Source of the DNA: Peribacillus tepidiphilus
GTDB taxonomy: Bacteria; Bacillota; Bacilli; Bacillales; DSM-1321
Reading direction: 5' to 3'
Length of the DNA: 64,000 nt
NCBI RefSeq assembly: GCF_009466385.1
Contig: NZ_WIAQ01000009.1
Location: forward strand, 1 to 64,000
Both the position numbers and the translations under genes were made by a program. This document shows, piece after piece, positions 54,653-64,000 of the stretch (position 1 is the first letter of the stretch; each line of letters begins with the position of its first letter). A model generated the notes under the pieces. It did not search any database, was not told where the DNA came from, and saw only the letters and a list, made by a program, of their open reading frames with translations.

Positions 54653-55295
54653 CATTACAACTGTTCTTTTTGATTTGGATGGGACTCTTATCAATACGAA
54701 CGATTTGATCATTGCGTCGTTCACTGAGACACTTAATCATTATTATCCTGAACGATATAAAAGGGAGGATATTTTACAGTTTATCGGTCCTCCTTTATAT
54801 GACTCTTTTTATTCAATCGACAAAGAACGGGTAGACGAGATGATTGTTCGTTACCGTGAGCATAATTTGAAGCATCATGATCTCCTTGTAAAGGAATACG
54901 AGGGAGTATACGAAACGGTAGAAGCTTTACATAAAGCGGGATATAAATTAGGGATTGTTACGACAAAAATTAGAGATGTCGTACTGAGAGGCTTAAAGGT
55001 AGGACGTTTGGAGCGTTTCTTTGATGTAATTGTAGCATTAGATGATGTGAAAAAAGCAAAACCCGACCCGGAGCCTATTTTAAAGGCGTTGGAGCAGCTA
55101 GATTCCTCCCCAGAAGAAACGATTATGGTTGGAGATAACCACCATGATGTGCTGGCAGGAAAAAATGCCGGGACGAAAACAGCGGGTGTAGCATGGACTA
55201 TTAAGGGAAGAGAGTATTTGGAAGAGTATAAACCGGATTATATGTTGGAAAATATGAAGGATTTGCTTAAGATTTTGCAAGTAAAAGCACAATAA
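54642..55295 (+). CDS. ppaX: Pyrophosphatase PpaX (HAD family)
   Basis: PpaX hydrolyses the pyrophosphate made when HprK dephosphorylates HPr-Ser-P. The 217-residue HAD phosphatase has motif I FDLDGTL, a Thr in motif II (VTT), Lys in KPDPEP and motif [10 protein letters not shown] chose ATG 54642 from the family N-terminus; ATG 54630 is closer to the AAAGGA site. It overlaps the end of yvoD. Confidence 0.95.
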   Translation: MSTNITTVLFDLDGTLINTNDLIIASFTETLNHYYPERYKREDILQFIGPPLYDSFYSIDKERVDEMIVRYREHNLKHHDLLVKEYEGVYETVEALHKAGYKLGIVTTKIRDVVLRGLKVGRLERFFDVIVALDDVKKAKPDPEPILKALEQLDSSPEETIMVGDNHHDVLAGKNAGTKTAGVAWTIKGREYLEEYKPDYMLENMKDLLKILQVKAQ

Positions 55296-55340
55296 AATTG
55301 TATAGGTCGTCTGAAGAGGATGAGAGTAGCGGAGGGAACC

Positions 55341-55904
55341 ATGAGAAGGACAAACAGGTACCCTGTTAAAGGGGCAAACTCATTGTGGCATGTATATAAA
55401 ACAGTACCATTTTGGAAGGTGGTCAAAAATTTCATTGTTATTCAATTGGCCCGCTACACCCCTTTTTTGGGAATGAAAAATTGGATGTATCGCCGACTTT
55501 TAGGAATGAAGGTTGGAGATCAAACCTCTTTTGCCTTGATGGTCATGCTAGATATCATGTTTCCAGAGAAGATTTCGGTCGGACGGAATTCAGTTATTGG
55601 CTATAACACAACGATTTTAGCTCATGAATACCTCATCCGTGAATATCGATTAGGGAATGTTGAGATTGGTGATGAGGTGATGATAGGCGCTAACACGACA
55701 ATTTTGCCTGGAGTGAAAATCGGGGATCGAGCCATTGTTTCTGCGGGCACACTTGTACATAAGGATGTACCGCCTGGAGCATTTGTTGGAGGAAATCCAA
55801 TGCGTATTATTTACACAGAAGAACAACTAGCGGAGCGTTGGAAGGACGATCCGATTTATCAGGATATGTATAAAAAAGAAAAAGCTGATTCTCAAAGTCG
55901 ATGA
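55341..55904 (+). CDS. yvoF: YvoF family acyltransferase
   Basis: A 187-residue protein of the left-handed beta-helix acetyltransferase family, with hexapeptide repeats in the C-terminal half (IGDEVMIGANTTILPGVKIG). The acceptor is unknown. ATG 55341 (MRRTNRYPVKGANSLWHVY) follows GCGGAGGGA. It is the last gene of the hprK group. Confidence 0.93.
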   Translation: MRRTNRYPVKGANSLWHVYKTVPFWKVVKNFIVIQLARYTPFLGMKNWMYRRLLGMKVGDQTSFALMVMLDIMFPEKISVGRNSVIGYNTTILAHEYLIREYRLGNVEIGDEVMIGANTTILPGVKIGDRAIVSAGTLVHKDVPPGAFVGGNPMRIIYTEEQLAERWKDDPIYQDMYKKEKADSQSR

Positions 55905-56020
55905 ATATATCGTACTCATCCAATACTTGTCAGTCGAATGTATCGGTCAATAGGAGCTCGAGATCGGGTCGATAATCCGAAATTTCATTGTAATTAGGAG
56001 CTGGAGACCAGATCGCTAAT

Positions 56021-56053
56021 CCAATATATCGGTCAGTTTGGCCGATATATTGG
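56021..56053. repeat. Head-to-head family A units forming a hairpin
   Basis: CCAATATATCGG (56021-56032) and CCGATATATTGG (56042-56053) form a perfect 12-bp inverted repeat around TCAGTTTGG. Each arm carries the ATATCGGTC core of array family A, in opposite orientation. Confidence 0.8.
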
Positions 56054-56079
56054 TCGGCTTTTCTAAAAAATCGGTCGCT

Positions 56080-56165
56080 TTTGGACTTTCGCTTAAATCA
56101 AAAGAGGTTTCGCTTAAATCAGGTGGAATTTCGCTTAAATCAATTAACTTTTCGCTTAAATCATG
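56080..56165. repeat. 21-bp tandem array C3 (4 units)
   Basis: Family C in reverse orientation (TTTCGCTTAAATCAAAAGAGG) has GCT at 56091, 56112, 56133 and 56154, exactly 21 bp apart. It lies between two family A blocks. Confidence 0.92.
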
Positions 56166-56204
56166 ATTAATTACGAAGCGCAAACAGTGTCCTGTCCTCT
56201 CATC

Positions 56205-56515
56205 AGGAGCAAAATATCGGTCGTCGTTCAGATATATCGGTCGTCAAAAATAAAATATCGGTCATCGTTCAGATATATCGGTCGTCAGGAGTAAAATATC
56301 GGTCGTCGTTGAGATATATCGGTCGTCAGGAACAAAATATCGGTCGTCGTTCAGATATATCGGTCGTCAGGAGTAAAATATCGGTCGTCGTTGAGATATA
56401 TCGGTCGTCAGGAACAAAATATCGGTCGTCGTTCAGATATATCGGTCGTCAGAAGCAATATATCGGTCATCGTTCAGATATATCGGTCGTCAGGAGTAAA
56501 ATATCAACCGTCAGC
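56205..56515. repeat. Alternating 20/21-bp array A3 (about 15 units)
   Basis: CGGT recurs at 56218, 56238, 56259, 56279, 56300, 56320, 56341, 56361, 56382, 56402, 56423, 56443, 56464 and 56484, then CAAC at 56505. Steps alternate strictly 20 and 21, so the true unit is a 41-bp dimer: one half carries TCGTCAGGAGTAAA, the other TCGTCGTTCAGAT. About seven dimers are present. Confidence 0.96.
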
Positions 56516-56630
56516 CAGAAATATCGTTCAATCCTCAAATACTGACACGATCTTTCGAGAAATAAAATAAGAGGGTGCCCATCACTGAACGGGGGTGTCC
56601 GAAAAGGGAAACTTCATTAAAAATTGAAAA

Positions 56631-56713
56631 TCAAGAATGTTGATATATCAATATTCTTGAACATAAAAAGGGGCTTCCAAAAGCCGAAAATTCGACTTAT
56701 TGGAGAGCCCCTG
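56631..56713 (-). terminator. Terminator of sortase operon, two hairpins
   Basis: Read on the minus strand, AGGGGCTCTCCAA pairs with TTGGAAGCCCCT and is followed by TTTTTAT (56668-56713). A further palindrome, TCAAGAATGTTGATA with its complement at 56631-56660, lies just beyond. Confidence 0.85.
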
Positions 56714-56743
56714 TTCATACTGTTGGATGACCCTCTTCCAATT

Positions 56744-57394
56744 TTAAGGCTTGTCAGCAGCGTATTTCGTACTAGCCAGCTCAGCTACCAGTACATAACG
56801 CTCAGGTGCGCTACCTATATAATCAAAAGGATAGCAAGTCGTAAGTGTCAATGTAGCTTTTGGCTTAGGGACGATTACGGTTCTGTCATCCTTGTCCACG
56901 ATTCGCACCTTTTTCACTTTATAGGTGAATTCTCCCGCACTGGTTTTGGCAACGAGTAAATCTCCTTTACCAACCTTTCCAAGCTGGCGAAACACTGTGT
57001 CCCGATGACCTGATAGAACAGAGTTATCTTTTTCACCAGGTAAGACGGATCCGGCAAAGTGACCTACTCCTTTTTCCAGATCGTCTTCATCTGTACCGTG
57101 ATAAATAGGGAGTGTTTGATCGAGTTTAGGAATGTATAATTCACCGATGAGCTCCCCTTTCTCCGGTTTGACAGGATATAAAGGGGTGTTGTTTTGTTTT
57201 ACCGGAACGTTTTTCTCTTGTTTAGAAGTTTCCTCAACAGCTTCTACCTTCACAGCTTTATTCCACTGAAACATTCCGTATCCTAAAAGCAATTTAAAAG
57301 CATTAGAGCTTGTAAAATATAAACCGAAGCCTAGTAAAAAAGCACCCACAATCAAATATGTTACTCTTTTTTTGTTCGGCTTGAATCTTTTCAT
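56744..57394 (-). CDS. Class D sortase
   Basis: A 216-residue sortase with an N-terminal membrane anchor (about 11-31) and a catalytic beta-barrel. The catalytic set is visible as His in LSGHRDTVF, Cys187 in TLTTC and Arg199 in APERY; the TLTTC and YPF context is typical of class D. It lies one base after its likely substrate gene, on the same strand, and should anchor that protein to peptidoglycan. Confidence 0.93.
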   Translation of the reverse strand: MKRFKPNKKRVTYLIVGAFLLGFGLYFTSSNAFKLLLGYGMFQWNKAVKVEAVEETSKQEKNVPVKQNNTPLYPVKPEKGELIGELYIPKLDQTLPIYHGTDEDDLEKGVGHFAGSVLPGEKDNSVLSGHRDTVFRQLGKVGKGDLLVAKTSAGEFTYKVKKVRIVDKDDRTVIVPKPKATLTLTTCYPFDYIGSAPERYVLVAELASTKYAADKP

Positions 57395-57395
57395 G

Positions 57396-58385
57396 TTACT
57401 TCAGTACTCCAGCTTTTTTAATAAATAAGAAAGATGCGCTCATTAACATGACACCAAATAATAGCTGTAATGCGTAATTTCCTGCTGTTTCCGGCATTTT
57501 TGCACCTTTTACAGTATGAGATACAGGAGAGATTTTTTCCGCAGCTTTTTGAATGTCTTTCCCAGTTTCTGTAATGATTTCTGAACCAATCATATCAGGC
57601 GTCAAATTTAAGTCTAGAAGAAGATTTCCGTTTAAGTCATATACCTCAATGAATAGAGATGCACCTTTAGCATCTTCTAGCTTCATAAGGGCTGCCATAG
57701 AAATCGGGGTTTTGACTCCATTCTCCACAAGATAAAACTTGAAGTCCAACTGTAATAGGTCGGTAATTTCATTAAAAATGCTCATTATTTCAGAAATTTG
57801 TTCAGCTGTTAACTCAGTAGCCGTTTCAAACTCTTCAAATTGCATCATTTTTTCGGAAAGAGCCATTAATTGATCAAGAACTGTCGGATCTGCTTCTATA
57901 ACTCTTGCGATATGTTCAAAGAACCTTGTCAATTCCTCTTCATTTAGGTCAAGCATACTAAAAAGCTCGTCCATTTCAGCAAGCATTTCCTCATCCATTT
58001 CTCCGATCCCTTGTTCGAACAGGATGAAATCCTCAACTTCAGAAATAAAAGGAAACACATCTTCAATTTTTTCGTTCTCTTCCATTTCACCGTATTCGAT
58101 CAGTAGCGCCTTTAGTTCTTCATAAGTCATGTCATATTCTTGAAGAAGAGCTACTAGGTTTTCCGGAGTCATCGGATCGCCAAGAAAATCACGGAGCTCT
58201 GAAACGTTTTCAAAATCGGCTAAAGTAAAATCATAGGAAGCTAAATAATCTACCAATTCTTCCTTTTCCATTCCAATGGTAGAAAGATAGTTTTGCAGCT
58301 CTGTCTCATCTACTGCCGCATATGTAGTCATTTGGAACGGTAAAACCAATAATAGAGCGAACATGAAAATCATCCATTTTTTCAT
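57396..58385 (-). CDS. Processed acidic surface protein, sortase substrate
   Basis: A 329-residue exported protein: signal peptide (about 1-24, ending TTYAA), a very acidic helical body rich in Glu, Asp and Leu with related helical segments of about 30 residues, and a C-terminal sorting signal MPETAG followed by a hydrophobic helix and a basic tail. The MPETA form is a variant of the LPxTA motif of class D sortases. Such proteins are typically encoded next to a class D sortase, as here. ATG 58385 is preferred over 58394 because of the AAAGGGGGA spacing. Confidence 0.88.
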   Translation of the reverse strand: MKKWMIFMFALLLVLPFQMTTYAAVDETELQNYLSTIGMEKEELVDYLASYDFTLADFENVSELRDFLGDPMTPENLVALLQEYDMTYEELKALLIEYGEMEENEKIEDVFPFISEVEDFILFEQGIGEMDEEMLAEMDELFSMLDLNEEELTRFFEHIARVIEADPTVLDQLMALSEKMMQFEEFETATELTAEQISEIMSIFNEITDLLQLDFKFYLVENGVKTPISMAALMKLEDAKGASLFIEVYDLNGNLLLDLNLTPDMIGSEIITETGKDIQKAAEKISPVSHTVKGAKMPETAGNYALQLLFGVMLMSASFLFIKKAGVLK

Positions 58386-58546
58386 GTTAAACATTCCCCC
58401 TTTGTAATAAAAATTCCAAACTAATTATAAGCTCTACAATCATAAATAAATATAGGACAAAAAATGGAAAAAAGGATTTTCTTGATCCACTCATTGCTGC
58501 TTGACTTGGAAGAAAAAGGGGTATACACTACTTATAACTTCACTTT

Positions 58547-58560
58547 GCTAATATATTAGC
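58547..58560. promoter_or_regulatory. Palindrome upstream of his operon
   Basis: GCTAATATATTAGC is a 14-bp perfect palindrome about 90 bases before hisZ. It could be a repressor site for the his operon; no T-box leader is recognisable in this spacer. Confidence 0.35.
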
Positions 58561-58646
58561 GAACTAAAGTATTTTGAATTTAATGAATTTTTCGGTTAAT
58601 ATATTTTTATAGTTTTAATGATTTTGACGTGATGAGGTGGATGAGT

Positions 58647-59825
58647 GTGACGAAGCTTTTTATGTTTGAGAAGCCTTTGGGAATGCGGGACACATTGCCG
58701 GTTTTATATGAAGCAAAAATGAATACACGAAACCGAATGATGAAGGAAATCCAAGGCTGGGGCTTTCAATTTCTTGAAACACCCGCTTTAGAATATTATG
58801 AAACGGTTGGCGAGGCGTCTGCCATTTTGGATCAACAGCTTTTTAAATTACTGGATCAGCAAGGCCATACGCTCGTGCTTCGTCCAGATATGACGGCTCC
58901 CATTGCACGGGTTGCTGCTGCGAAGCTTTTGAAGCAGCATTCTCCTCTTCGGTTGGCCTATTCCGCTAACGTGTACCGTGCCCAGCAGCGTGAAGGAGGA
59001 AGACCTGCTGAATTTGAACAAATCGGTGTGGAATGTATCGGTGATCCTACCATTAGCGCAGATGCAGAAACGATTACACTTCTCGCGTCTGCCCTTGAAA
59101 AAGCTGGACTTCAGCATTTTCAAATATCTCTTGGACACATTGGTTTTGTGCAGGATGTTTTCATCAACATTCTAGGCAATGAAGAACGGGCAAGCATTTG
59201 TAGGAAATTCTTATATGAAAAAAATTATGTTGGATATAGGGAGCACGTTAAATCCCTGCCTCTGTCATCCATTGATAAAGGAAGACTGCTACAACTCCTT
59301 ACATTAAGAGGGAGAGAAAATGTTTTAGAAAAGGCTGAGGGACTACTTGAAGAAAATCAAGGCAAGCAGGCTTTGAACCAGTTAAAAGAATTGTGGCAGC
59401 AGCTAAAAGAATATGATGTGGAACACTTCGTCACGTTTGATTTAACGCTTGTTAGTCATATGAGTTATTATACCGGAATACTTTTTGAAATATATGCAAA
59501 TAACATTGGTTTCCCAATTGGGAACGGGGGAAGATATGATAGGCTGTTTGAAAAATTTGGCTGGAATTCACCTGCTACGGGGTTTGCCATTCGCATCGAT
59601 CGTCTATTAGAAGCGTTGGGTGAACCCGAGTCGTTACAGCCGATTTCTTGCATTCTGTTTAGTTTAGAACGAAAAAAGGAAGCGATTCTTACCGCTAAGG
59701 AAATGCGGTCAGAAGGGAAAAGGGTCGTTTTGCAGGACATCAACGGCGTATCCGATCTTGACTTATTTACTAAGTCTTATGCACAGGTTGAGTATTTCCT
59801 TGGTACAAGAAAGGAGGAGAGTTGA
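58647..59825 (+). CDS. hisZ: ATP phosphoribosyltransferase regulatory subunit
   Basis: HisZ is a histidyl-tRNA synthetase-like protein that activates the short HisG. The 392 residues start [18 protein letters not shown] and show class II synthetase motifs ([33 protein letters not shown]) but it is not a tRNA synthetase. GTG 58647 lies six bases after GAGGTGG. It opens the his operon. Confidence 0.96.
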   Translation: MTKLFMFEKPLGMRDTLPVLYEAKMNTRNRMMKEIQGWGFQFLETPALEYYETVGEASAILDQQLFKLLDQQGHTLVLRPDMTAPIARVAAAKLLKQHSPLRLAYSANVYRAQQREGGRPAEFEQIGVECIGDPTISADAETITLLASALEKAGLQHFQISLGHIGFVQDVFINILGNEERASICRKFLYEKNYVGYREHVKSLPLSSIDKGRLLQLLTLRGRENVLEKAEGLLEENQGKQALNQLKELWQQLKEYDVEHFVTFDLTLVSHMSYYTGILFEIYANNIGFPIGNGGRYDRLFEKFGWNSPATGFAIRIDRLLEALGEPESLQPISCILFSLERKKEAILTAKEMRSEGKRVVLQDINGVSDLDLFTKSYAQVEYFLGTRKEES

Positions 59826-60460
59826 TGAAGCAATTTTTAACGATTGCTATGCCAAAGGGACGGATATTTGAAGAAGCCGTCGAATTGTTAAGGAAGGCTG
59901 GCTTACAGCTTCCTCCTGAATTTGATGATTCCAGAAAGTTAATTTTAGAAGTACAGGATGAAAATTTACGCTTTATTTTAGCGAAGCCGATGGATGTTGC
60001 TACGTATGTAGAACAGGGAGTTGCTGATATTGGGATTGCTGGGAAGGATGTCATGATGGAAGAAGAGCGTGACGTTTATGAACTTTTGGATTTAAGGATC
60101 AGCAAGTGTTATTTAGCTGTAGCGGGACTTCCTCAAACCAAGATGAGTGACGTGGCACCTAAAGTAGCAAGCAAATATCCAAATGTAGCATCAAGCTATT
60201 TTCGAGAACAAGGCGAGCAGGTGGAAATCATTAAGCTGAATGGGTCCATTGAATTGGCGCCCATGATCGGTCTAGCCGAAAGGATCGTGGATATTGTTTC
60301 TACCGGGCAAACATTGAGAGAAAACGGGTTAGTAGAGTATGCAAAAATTGCTGAAGTAACATCGAGATTGATTGCTAATCCGGTCAGCTATCAAGTAAAA
60401 GAGGAACGTATTACGGAGATTGTCGATCGGTTAGCCGAAGTCATTAGCGTGATGGAATAA
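59825..60460 (+). CDS. hisG: ATP phosphoribosyltransferase, short form
   Basis: HisG catalyses the first step of histidine synthesis, joining ATP and PRPP. At 211 residues it is the short form, which needs HisZ. It starts [19 protein letters not shown] and has the PRPP-binding stretch [17 protein letters not shown] 59825 overlaps the hisZ stop by one base and follows AAGGAGG. Confidence 0.97.
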   Translation: MKQFLTIAMPKGRIFEEAVELLRKAGLQLPPEFDDSRKLILEVQDENLRFILAKPMDVATYVEQGVADIGIAGKDVMMEEERDVYELLDLRISKCYLAVAGLPQTKMSDVAPKVASKYPNVASSYFREQGEQVEIIKLNGSIELAPMIGLAERIVDIVSTGQTLRENGLVEYAKIAEVTSRLIANPVSYQVKEERITEIVDRLAEVISVME

Positions 60461-60480
60461 AGCTGAAAGGGGCGCTATTT

Positions 60481-61746
60481 TTGAAAATCGAAAAGCTCAC
60501 ACCTGGACTATCTTTGAAAAGAACAGTAGATGGTGGTACGGAAGAGCAGAGAAAAATCGTGCAGGACATCATCCAGTCGGTAAAACAACAGGGTGATCAA
60601 GCTCTTTATGATTTGACGAAAAGATTCGATGGGGTTGAACTAGATGATTTGAAGGTCACAGTGGAAGAGCTGCAACTAGCTGAAGATCGATTGGGAGAAG
60701 AATATATAGCCATAATGAAAGAGGCTGCAGAAAATATTAAAGTCTTCCATGAAAAGCAAGTTCGTAATTCCTGGATTCATACAGATCGGGACGGATCGAT
60801 GCTAGGGCAAAAAATTACCCCGCTTGATTCGGTAGGTGTTTATGTACCAGGCGGAACGGCAGCTTACCCTTCTTCTGTGTTAATGAATGTCATTCCAGCA
60901 AAGGTTGCAGGAGTTGAGAGAATTGTAATGGTTTCGCCACCGGGCAAGGATGGGAAGCTGTCCGAAGCTGTGTTGGCTGCTGCAAATATAGCAGGGGTAA
61001 GCGAAATTTATAAGGTTGGAGGCGCCCAAGCAGTAGCTGCATTGGCATACGGAACCGAAACGATCGAAAAGGTCGATAAAATTGTTGGTCCGGGGAATAT
61101 TTATGTAGCCTTGGCTAAAAGAGAAGTGTTCGGAGATGTAGATATTGATATGATCGCTGGACCAAGTGAAATTGCTGTACTGGCGGATGATACGGCCATT
61201 GCGGAGGAGGTGGCAGCCGATATGCTGTCACAAGCGGAGCACGATCCTCGAGCATGCAGTATTTTAGTTACAACCTCTAAACGATTAGCAGAAGCGGTAT
61301 CAACATGTATTTGGGTTCAAGCAGAAGAACTGCCTCGAAAAGAGGTAGTTAAAGCTTCTTTGGAGAATTACGGACGCATAGTGTTAGCTGACAGCCTGGA
61401 GGAAGCTGTAGAGGCCATTAATAGGATTGCACCAGAGCATTTGGAGATTATGACGGAGGATCCGGTGTCGTTGTTAGGAAAAATTCGTCATGCAGGTGCT
61501 ATATTTTTAGGACGTTACAGCTCAGAGCCTATCGGAGATTATTTTGCAGGACCGAATCATGTATTGCCTACCAACGGTACTGCAAGATTTTCAAGTCCTT
61601 TAAATGTAGAGGATTTCCAGAAAAAATCTAGCATTATTCAATATAGTAAGGAAGCCTTTGAAAAAAATAGAGAAAAAATAGCTGCATTTGCAAGACTTGA
61701 AGGATTAGAAGCGCATGCAAGGGCCATTGAAGCAAGAAAATGGTAA
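60481..61746 (+). CDS. hisD: Histidinol dehydrogenase
   Basis: HisD performs the last two oxidations of histidine synthesis (histidinol to histidine). The 421-residue protein shows [20 protein letters not shown], the zinc and active-site region [11 protein letters not shown] and APEHLEI. Start at TTG 60481 follows AAAGGGGCG. It lies 20 bases after hisG. Confidence 0.98.
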   Translation: MKIEKLTPGLSLKRTVDGGTEEQRKIVQDIIQSVKQQGDQALYDLTKRFDGVELDDLKVTVEELQLAEDRLGEEYIAIMKEAAENIKVFHEKQVRNSWIHTDRDGSMLGQKITPLDSVGVYVPGGTAAYPSSVLMNVIPAKVAGVERIVMVSPPGKDGKLSEAVLAAANIAGVSEIYKVGGAQAVAALAYGTETIEKVDKIVGPGNIYVALAKREVFGDVDIDMIAGPSEIAVLADDTAIAEEVAADMLSQAEHDPRACSILVTTSKRLAEAVSTCIWVQAEELPRKEVVKASLENYGRIVLADSLEEAVEAINRIAPEHLEIMTEDPVSLLGKIRHAGAIFLGRYSSEPIGDYFAGPNHVLPTNGTARFSSPLNVEDFQKKSSIIQYSKEAFEKNREKIAAFARLEGLEAHARAIEARKW

Positions 61747-61825
61747 TCATAAGGAATCAGACGTATTTTAAAACGCCAGCTTGGCGTAGCTTGCTGGAGT
61801 CTGTTCTGGTGGGAGGTATAAATAG

Positions 61826-62413
61826 ATGGATCGGATAGCACAAATCGTTCGAAAGACAAACGAAACGGATATTAAGCTGATGCTTGAGATAGATGGAGAA
61901 GGCCAATCAGACTTAGAAACGGGTGTGCCTTTTTTATCGCATATGCTTGATTTATTCACAAAGCATGGACATTTTAATTTGAAGGTTGATGCGAAAGGCG
62001 ATATTGAGATCGATGATCATCACACGACAGAGGATATCGGAATTTGTCTCGGGCAGGCGCTGGTCAAAGCACTAGGAGATAAAAAAGGGATTAAGAGATA
62101 TGGAAATGCATTTGTTCCGATGGATGAAGCACTTGCTCAAGTCGTGGTTGATCTAAGCAACCGTCCACATCTTGAGCTGAGAGCAGAATTCCCTTCTCAA
62201 AAGGTAGGATCTTTTGATACAGAGCTCGTTCATGAGTTTCTTTGGAAACTGGCGCTTGAAGCAAGAATGAACCTGCATGTAATCGTTCACTATGGACACA
62301 ACACACATCACATGATCGAAGCCATCTTTAAAGCGTTAGGCCGGGCATTGGATGAAGCAACATCCATTGATCCGAGAGTAAAAGGAATTCCTTCTACAAA
62401 GGGTATGCTATAA
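61826..62413 (+). CDS. hisB: Imidazoleglycerol-phosphate dehydratase
   Basis: HisB dehydrates imidazole glycerol phosphate. The 195-residue, monofunctional form shows metal-binding DDHHTTEDIGI and HNTHHMIEA. ATG 61826 follows GGGAGG. A 79-base gap separates it from hisD, with a small inverted repeat (CCAGCTTGGCGTAGCTTGCTGG region) but no clear terminator. Confidence 0.97.
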   Translation: MDRIAQIVRKTNETDIKLMLEIDGEGQSDLETGVPFLSHMLDLFTKHGHFNLKVDAKGDIEIDDHHTTEDIGICLGQALVKALGDKKGIKRYGNAFVPMDEALAQVVVDLSNRPHLELRAEFPSQKVGSFDTELVHEFLWKLALEARMNLHVIVHYGHNTHHMIEAIFKALGRALDEATSIDPRVKGIPSTKGML

Positions 62414-62476
62414 GCTGCCACGTATGGCCGATCGTTAGATACAAAAGGAAATCTTATTCAAGAAAGGATGTCATCC

Positions 62477-63097
62477 ATGATTGGCATTGTAGATTACGGG
62501 ATGGGAAATTTGTTTAGCGTCAGTAAAGCGCTGGAAAGGTTAGGTGTGGATGCTTTTATTTCTGAGAATCCAGACGAATTAGGACATGCAAAAGGATTGA
62601 TCCTTCCTGGGGTAGGCTCTTTCAGGGATGCTATGACACTATTAAGAGAAAAAAAGCTCGATGTCTTTTTGAAGGAATATGTGGAGACTGGTAAGCCTTT
62701 ATTGGGGATTTGTTTAGGCATGCAGCTGCTATTTGACGAAAGCGAGGAGAATGGTCTTACTCAAGGTCTTTCCTTCCTCTCCGGCAGAGTGATTCGGTTT
62801 CTAGGAATAACTGAATCAGGAGAAACATATAAAGTACCACATATGGGCTGGAATCGCTTATCCTATAAAACTCAAAATCCTATTTTACAGAATGTAGAAG
62901 AGAACCATGTCTATTTCGTACATTCGTATTATGTAACCAGCGAGGATCAAGAGGTGATATTGGCAACAGCAGAGTATGATGTGGAGGTTCCCGCTATCGT
63001 AGGCAGGAATAACGTGTATGGCATGCAGTTTCACCCGGAAAAAAGCGGAGAGACAGGGATGAGGCTGTTACAAAATTTTTTAAAGCTAGTGGGGTGA
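62477..63097 (+). CDS. hisH: Imidazole glycerol phosphate synthase, glutaminase subunit
   Basis: HisH supplies ammonia from glutamine to HisF. The 206-residue protein has the class I glutaminase nucleophile in [10 protein letters not shown] and the His-Glu pair in [12 protein letters not shown] 62477 is chosen for spacing from AAAGG and the family start [11 protein letters not shown]. Confidence 0.97.
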   Translation: MIGIVDYGMGNLFSVSKALERLGVDAFISENPDELGHAKGLILPGVGSFRDAMTLLREKKLDVFLKEYVETGKPLLGICLGMQLLFDESEENGLTQGLSFLSGRVIRFLGITESGETYKVPHMGWNRLSYKTQNPILQNVEENHVYFVHSYYVTSEDQEVILATAEYDVEVPAIVGRNNVYGMQFHPEKSGETGMRLLQNFLKLVG

Positions 63098-63102
63098 TAA
63101 CG

Positions 63103-63831
63103 ATGCCAAACGAATTCATAATTTATCCTGCCATTGATATGAGAGGCGGTAGGTGCGTTCGGTTAATTCAAGGAGATTATAATCAGGAGACCGTTTATGG
63201 AGATTCTCCTTTTGATATGGCGAAAAGCTTTGCCGACCAAGGTGCCACCTGGATTCATATGGTCGACCTTGATGGTGCGAAAGAAGGTAAACGAATCAAT
63301 GATCAGTTTGTCATAAAGGCGGCACAACAGCTCAATGCACGCATCCAAATCGGCGGAGGGATTAGAACGGAAGAAGATGTTGTACATTATTTAGAAAATG
63401 GTGTTTCCCGTGTGATTTTAGGCAGTGTAGCCGTAAATCAGCCGGATTTTACAAAAGATATGCTAAAAAAATATGGGGATAAAATTGCAATAGGCTTAGA
63501 TGCAAAAGATGGTATGGTAGCAACAGAAGGTTGGCTGCAAACATCCTCTTTGTCCGCTATTGAACTTGGGAAAAAATTTGCTGATTATGGTGCGGAGACG
63601 TTTATTTTTACCGATATTTCAACGGATGGGATGCTGTCTGGTCCAAACATTGAGGCAACAGAAAAGCTTGCTTTGGAAACAGGTAAGCGTATCATTGCTT
63701 CAGGAGGAGTAAGCAGTCTATCTGATTTACAGCAATTAAAGCAGAAGGCATCCTCCGGCATAGCGGGAGCGATCGTTGGTAAAGCCATTTACACAAAACG
63801 TTTTACGGTGAAAGAAGCGCTAGAAGTCTAA
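63103..63831 (+). CDS. hisA: ProFAR isomerase
   Basis: HisA isomerises the aminoaldose ProFAR to PRFAR on a TIM barrel. The 242-residue protein shows [20 protein letters not shown] and the phosphate-binding GGIRTEEDV and [11 protein letters not shown] 63103 follows GGGGTGAT; the hisH stop codon lies inside that site. Catalytic Asp in PAIDM is present. Confidence 0.97.
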   Translation: MPNEFIIYPAIDMRGGRCVRLIQGDYNQETVYGDSPFDMAKSFADQGATWIHMVDLDGAKEGKRINDQFVIKAAQQLNARIQIGGGIRTEEDVVHYLENGVSRVILGSVAVNQPDFTKDMLKKYGDKIAIGLDAKDGMVATEGWLQTSSLSAIELGKKFADYGAETFIFTDISTDGMLSGPNIEATEKLALETGKRIIASGGVSSLSDLQQLKQKASSGIAGAIVGKAIYTKRFTVKEALEV

Positions 63832-63866
63832 TATACTTAAAAAATGCTCGTAAGAGGGTGAAACCG

Positions 63867-64000
63867 TTGATAACAAAAAGAATCATTCCTTGTCTAGATG
63901 TAAAGGAAGGAAGAGTTGTAAAAGGAGTTCAGTTTGTGGAGCTTCGGGATGCCGGCGATCCAGTCGAGCTGGCCGCGTTTTATGACCGTGAAGGAGCGGA
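63867..64000 (+). CDS. hisF: Imidazole glycerol phosphate synthase, cyclase subunit (partial)
   Basis: The first 44 residues of HisF are present, with the typical start [20 protein letters not shown] and the catalytic Asp in CLDV. Start at TTG 63867 follows AAGAGGGTG. The gene runs off the right edge of the window. Confidence 0.95.
   Translation, partial: MITKRIIPCLDVKEGRVVKGVQFVELRDAGDPVELAAFYDREGA

Noticed and set aside
56309-56545. 78-codon frame in array A3
   Set aside because: The repeat steps 20/21, so the frame drifts through all three phases; it is an artefact of the array.
58386-58646. T-box leader of the his operon
   Set aside because: No T-box consensus sequence or specifier stem could be recognised; only a 14-bp palindrome is present.
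1-64000. tRNA or rRNA genes, integrases, phage genes
   Set aside because: None could be recognised anywhere in the window on either strand.

Overview
The window is chromosomal DNA from an endospore-forming member of the Bacillaceae. Gene content and order follow the Bacillus subtilis yvyC/fliD to his region: flaG-fliD-fliS-fliT, hpf, secA, prfB, yvjA, cccB, ftsE-ftsX, ctpB, minJ, then csbA-uvrB-uvrA, yvlA-yvlB, hprK-lgt-yvoD-ppaX-yvoF and hisZGDBHAF. Spore genes (spoVAD, a 2Duf-type protein), consensus SigB and SigD promoters, AT-rich spacers and frequent TTG/GTG starts fit this. The species cannot be named from the sequence.

Layout. 1-4216: end of a flagellar locus. 4385-9700: ribosome hibernation factor, SecA, and RF2 with its programmed frameshift. 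10578-21063: YitT-family protein, cytochrome c551, FtsEX with an M23 hydrolase, CtpB, a NERD protein and MinJ. 21064-22745: a decayed stretch with a group II intron 3' remnant, a broken secreted-peptide gene and a possible 33-residue membrane peptide. 22749-27775: a sulfane-sulfur operon (CstR-type repressor, DsrE2, rhodaneses, TusA, persulfide dioxygenase-like MBL protein, TauE exporter). Two unrelated MITE-like elements interrupt its distal half. 27823-30518 (minus): a reduced spoVA2mob-like spore cluster. 30786-32896: a YkgJ protein and a MarR/ArsP-like permease/vicinal-cysteine protein unit with two matching operators. 33149-42719: an envelope-stress style island (two-component system, PepSY-type and His-rich membrane proteins, PspA, MacAB-like ABC exporter, second two-component system). 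42959-55904: csbA, uvrBA, yvlAB, amidase and the hprK operon. 56744-58385 (minus): class D sortase with its acidic surface substrate. 58647-64000: the his operon, cut at the window edge inside hisF.

The strongest unexplained signal is a set of ten short tandem arrays lying only in spacers, usually just after a terminator. They fall into six unrelated sequence families, yet nearly all repeat at 21 bp (a few steps are 18-22 bp; one array alternates 20 and 21). Within arrays the phase is often exact over hundreds of bases. A 21-bp step equals two turns of B-DNA, and the shared period across unrelated sequences suggests a common generating mechanism or a protein/DNA-geometry function. The window also holds two full copies and one collapsed copy of a TIR-bearing element of about 285 bp, a second MITE family, and a multi-hairpin element in front of prfB that looks like a structured RNA.
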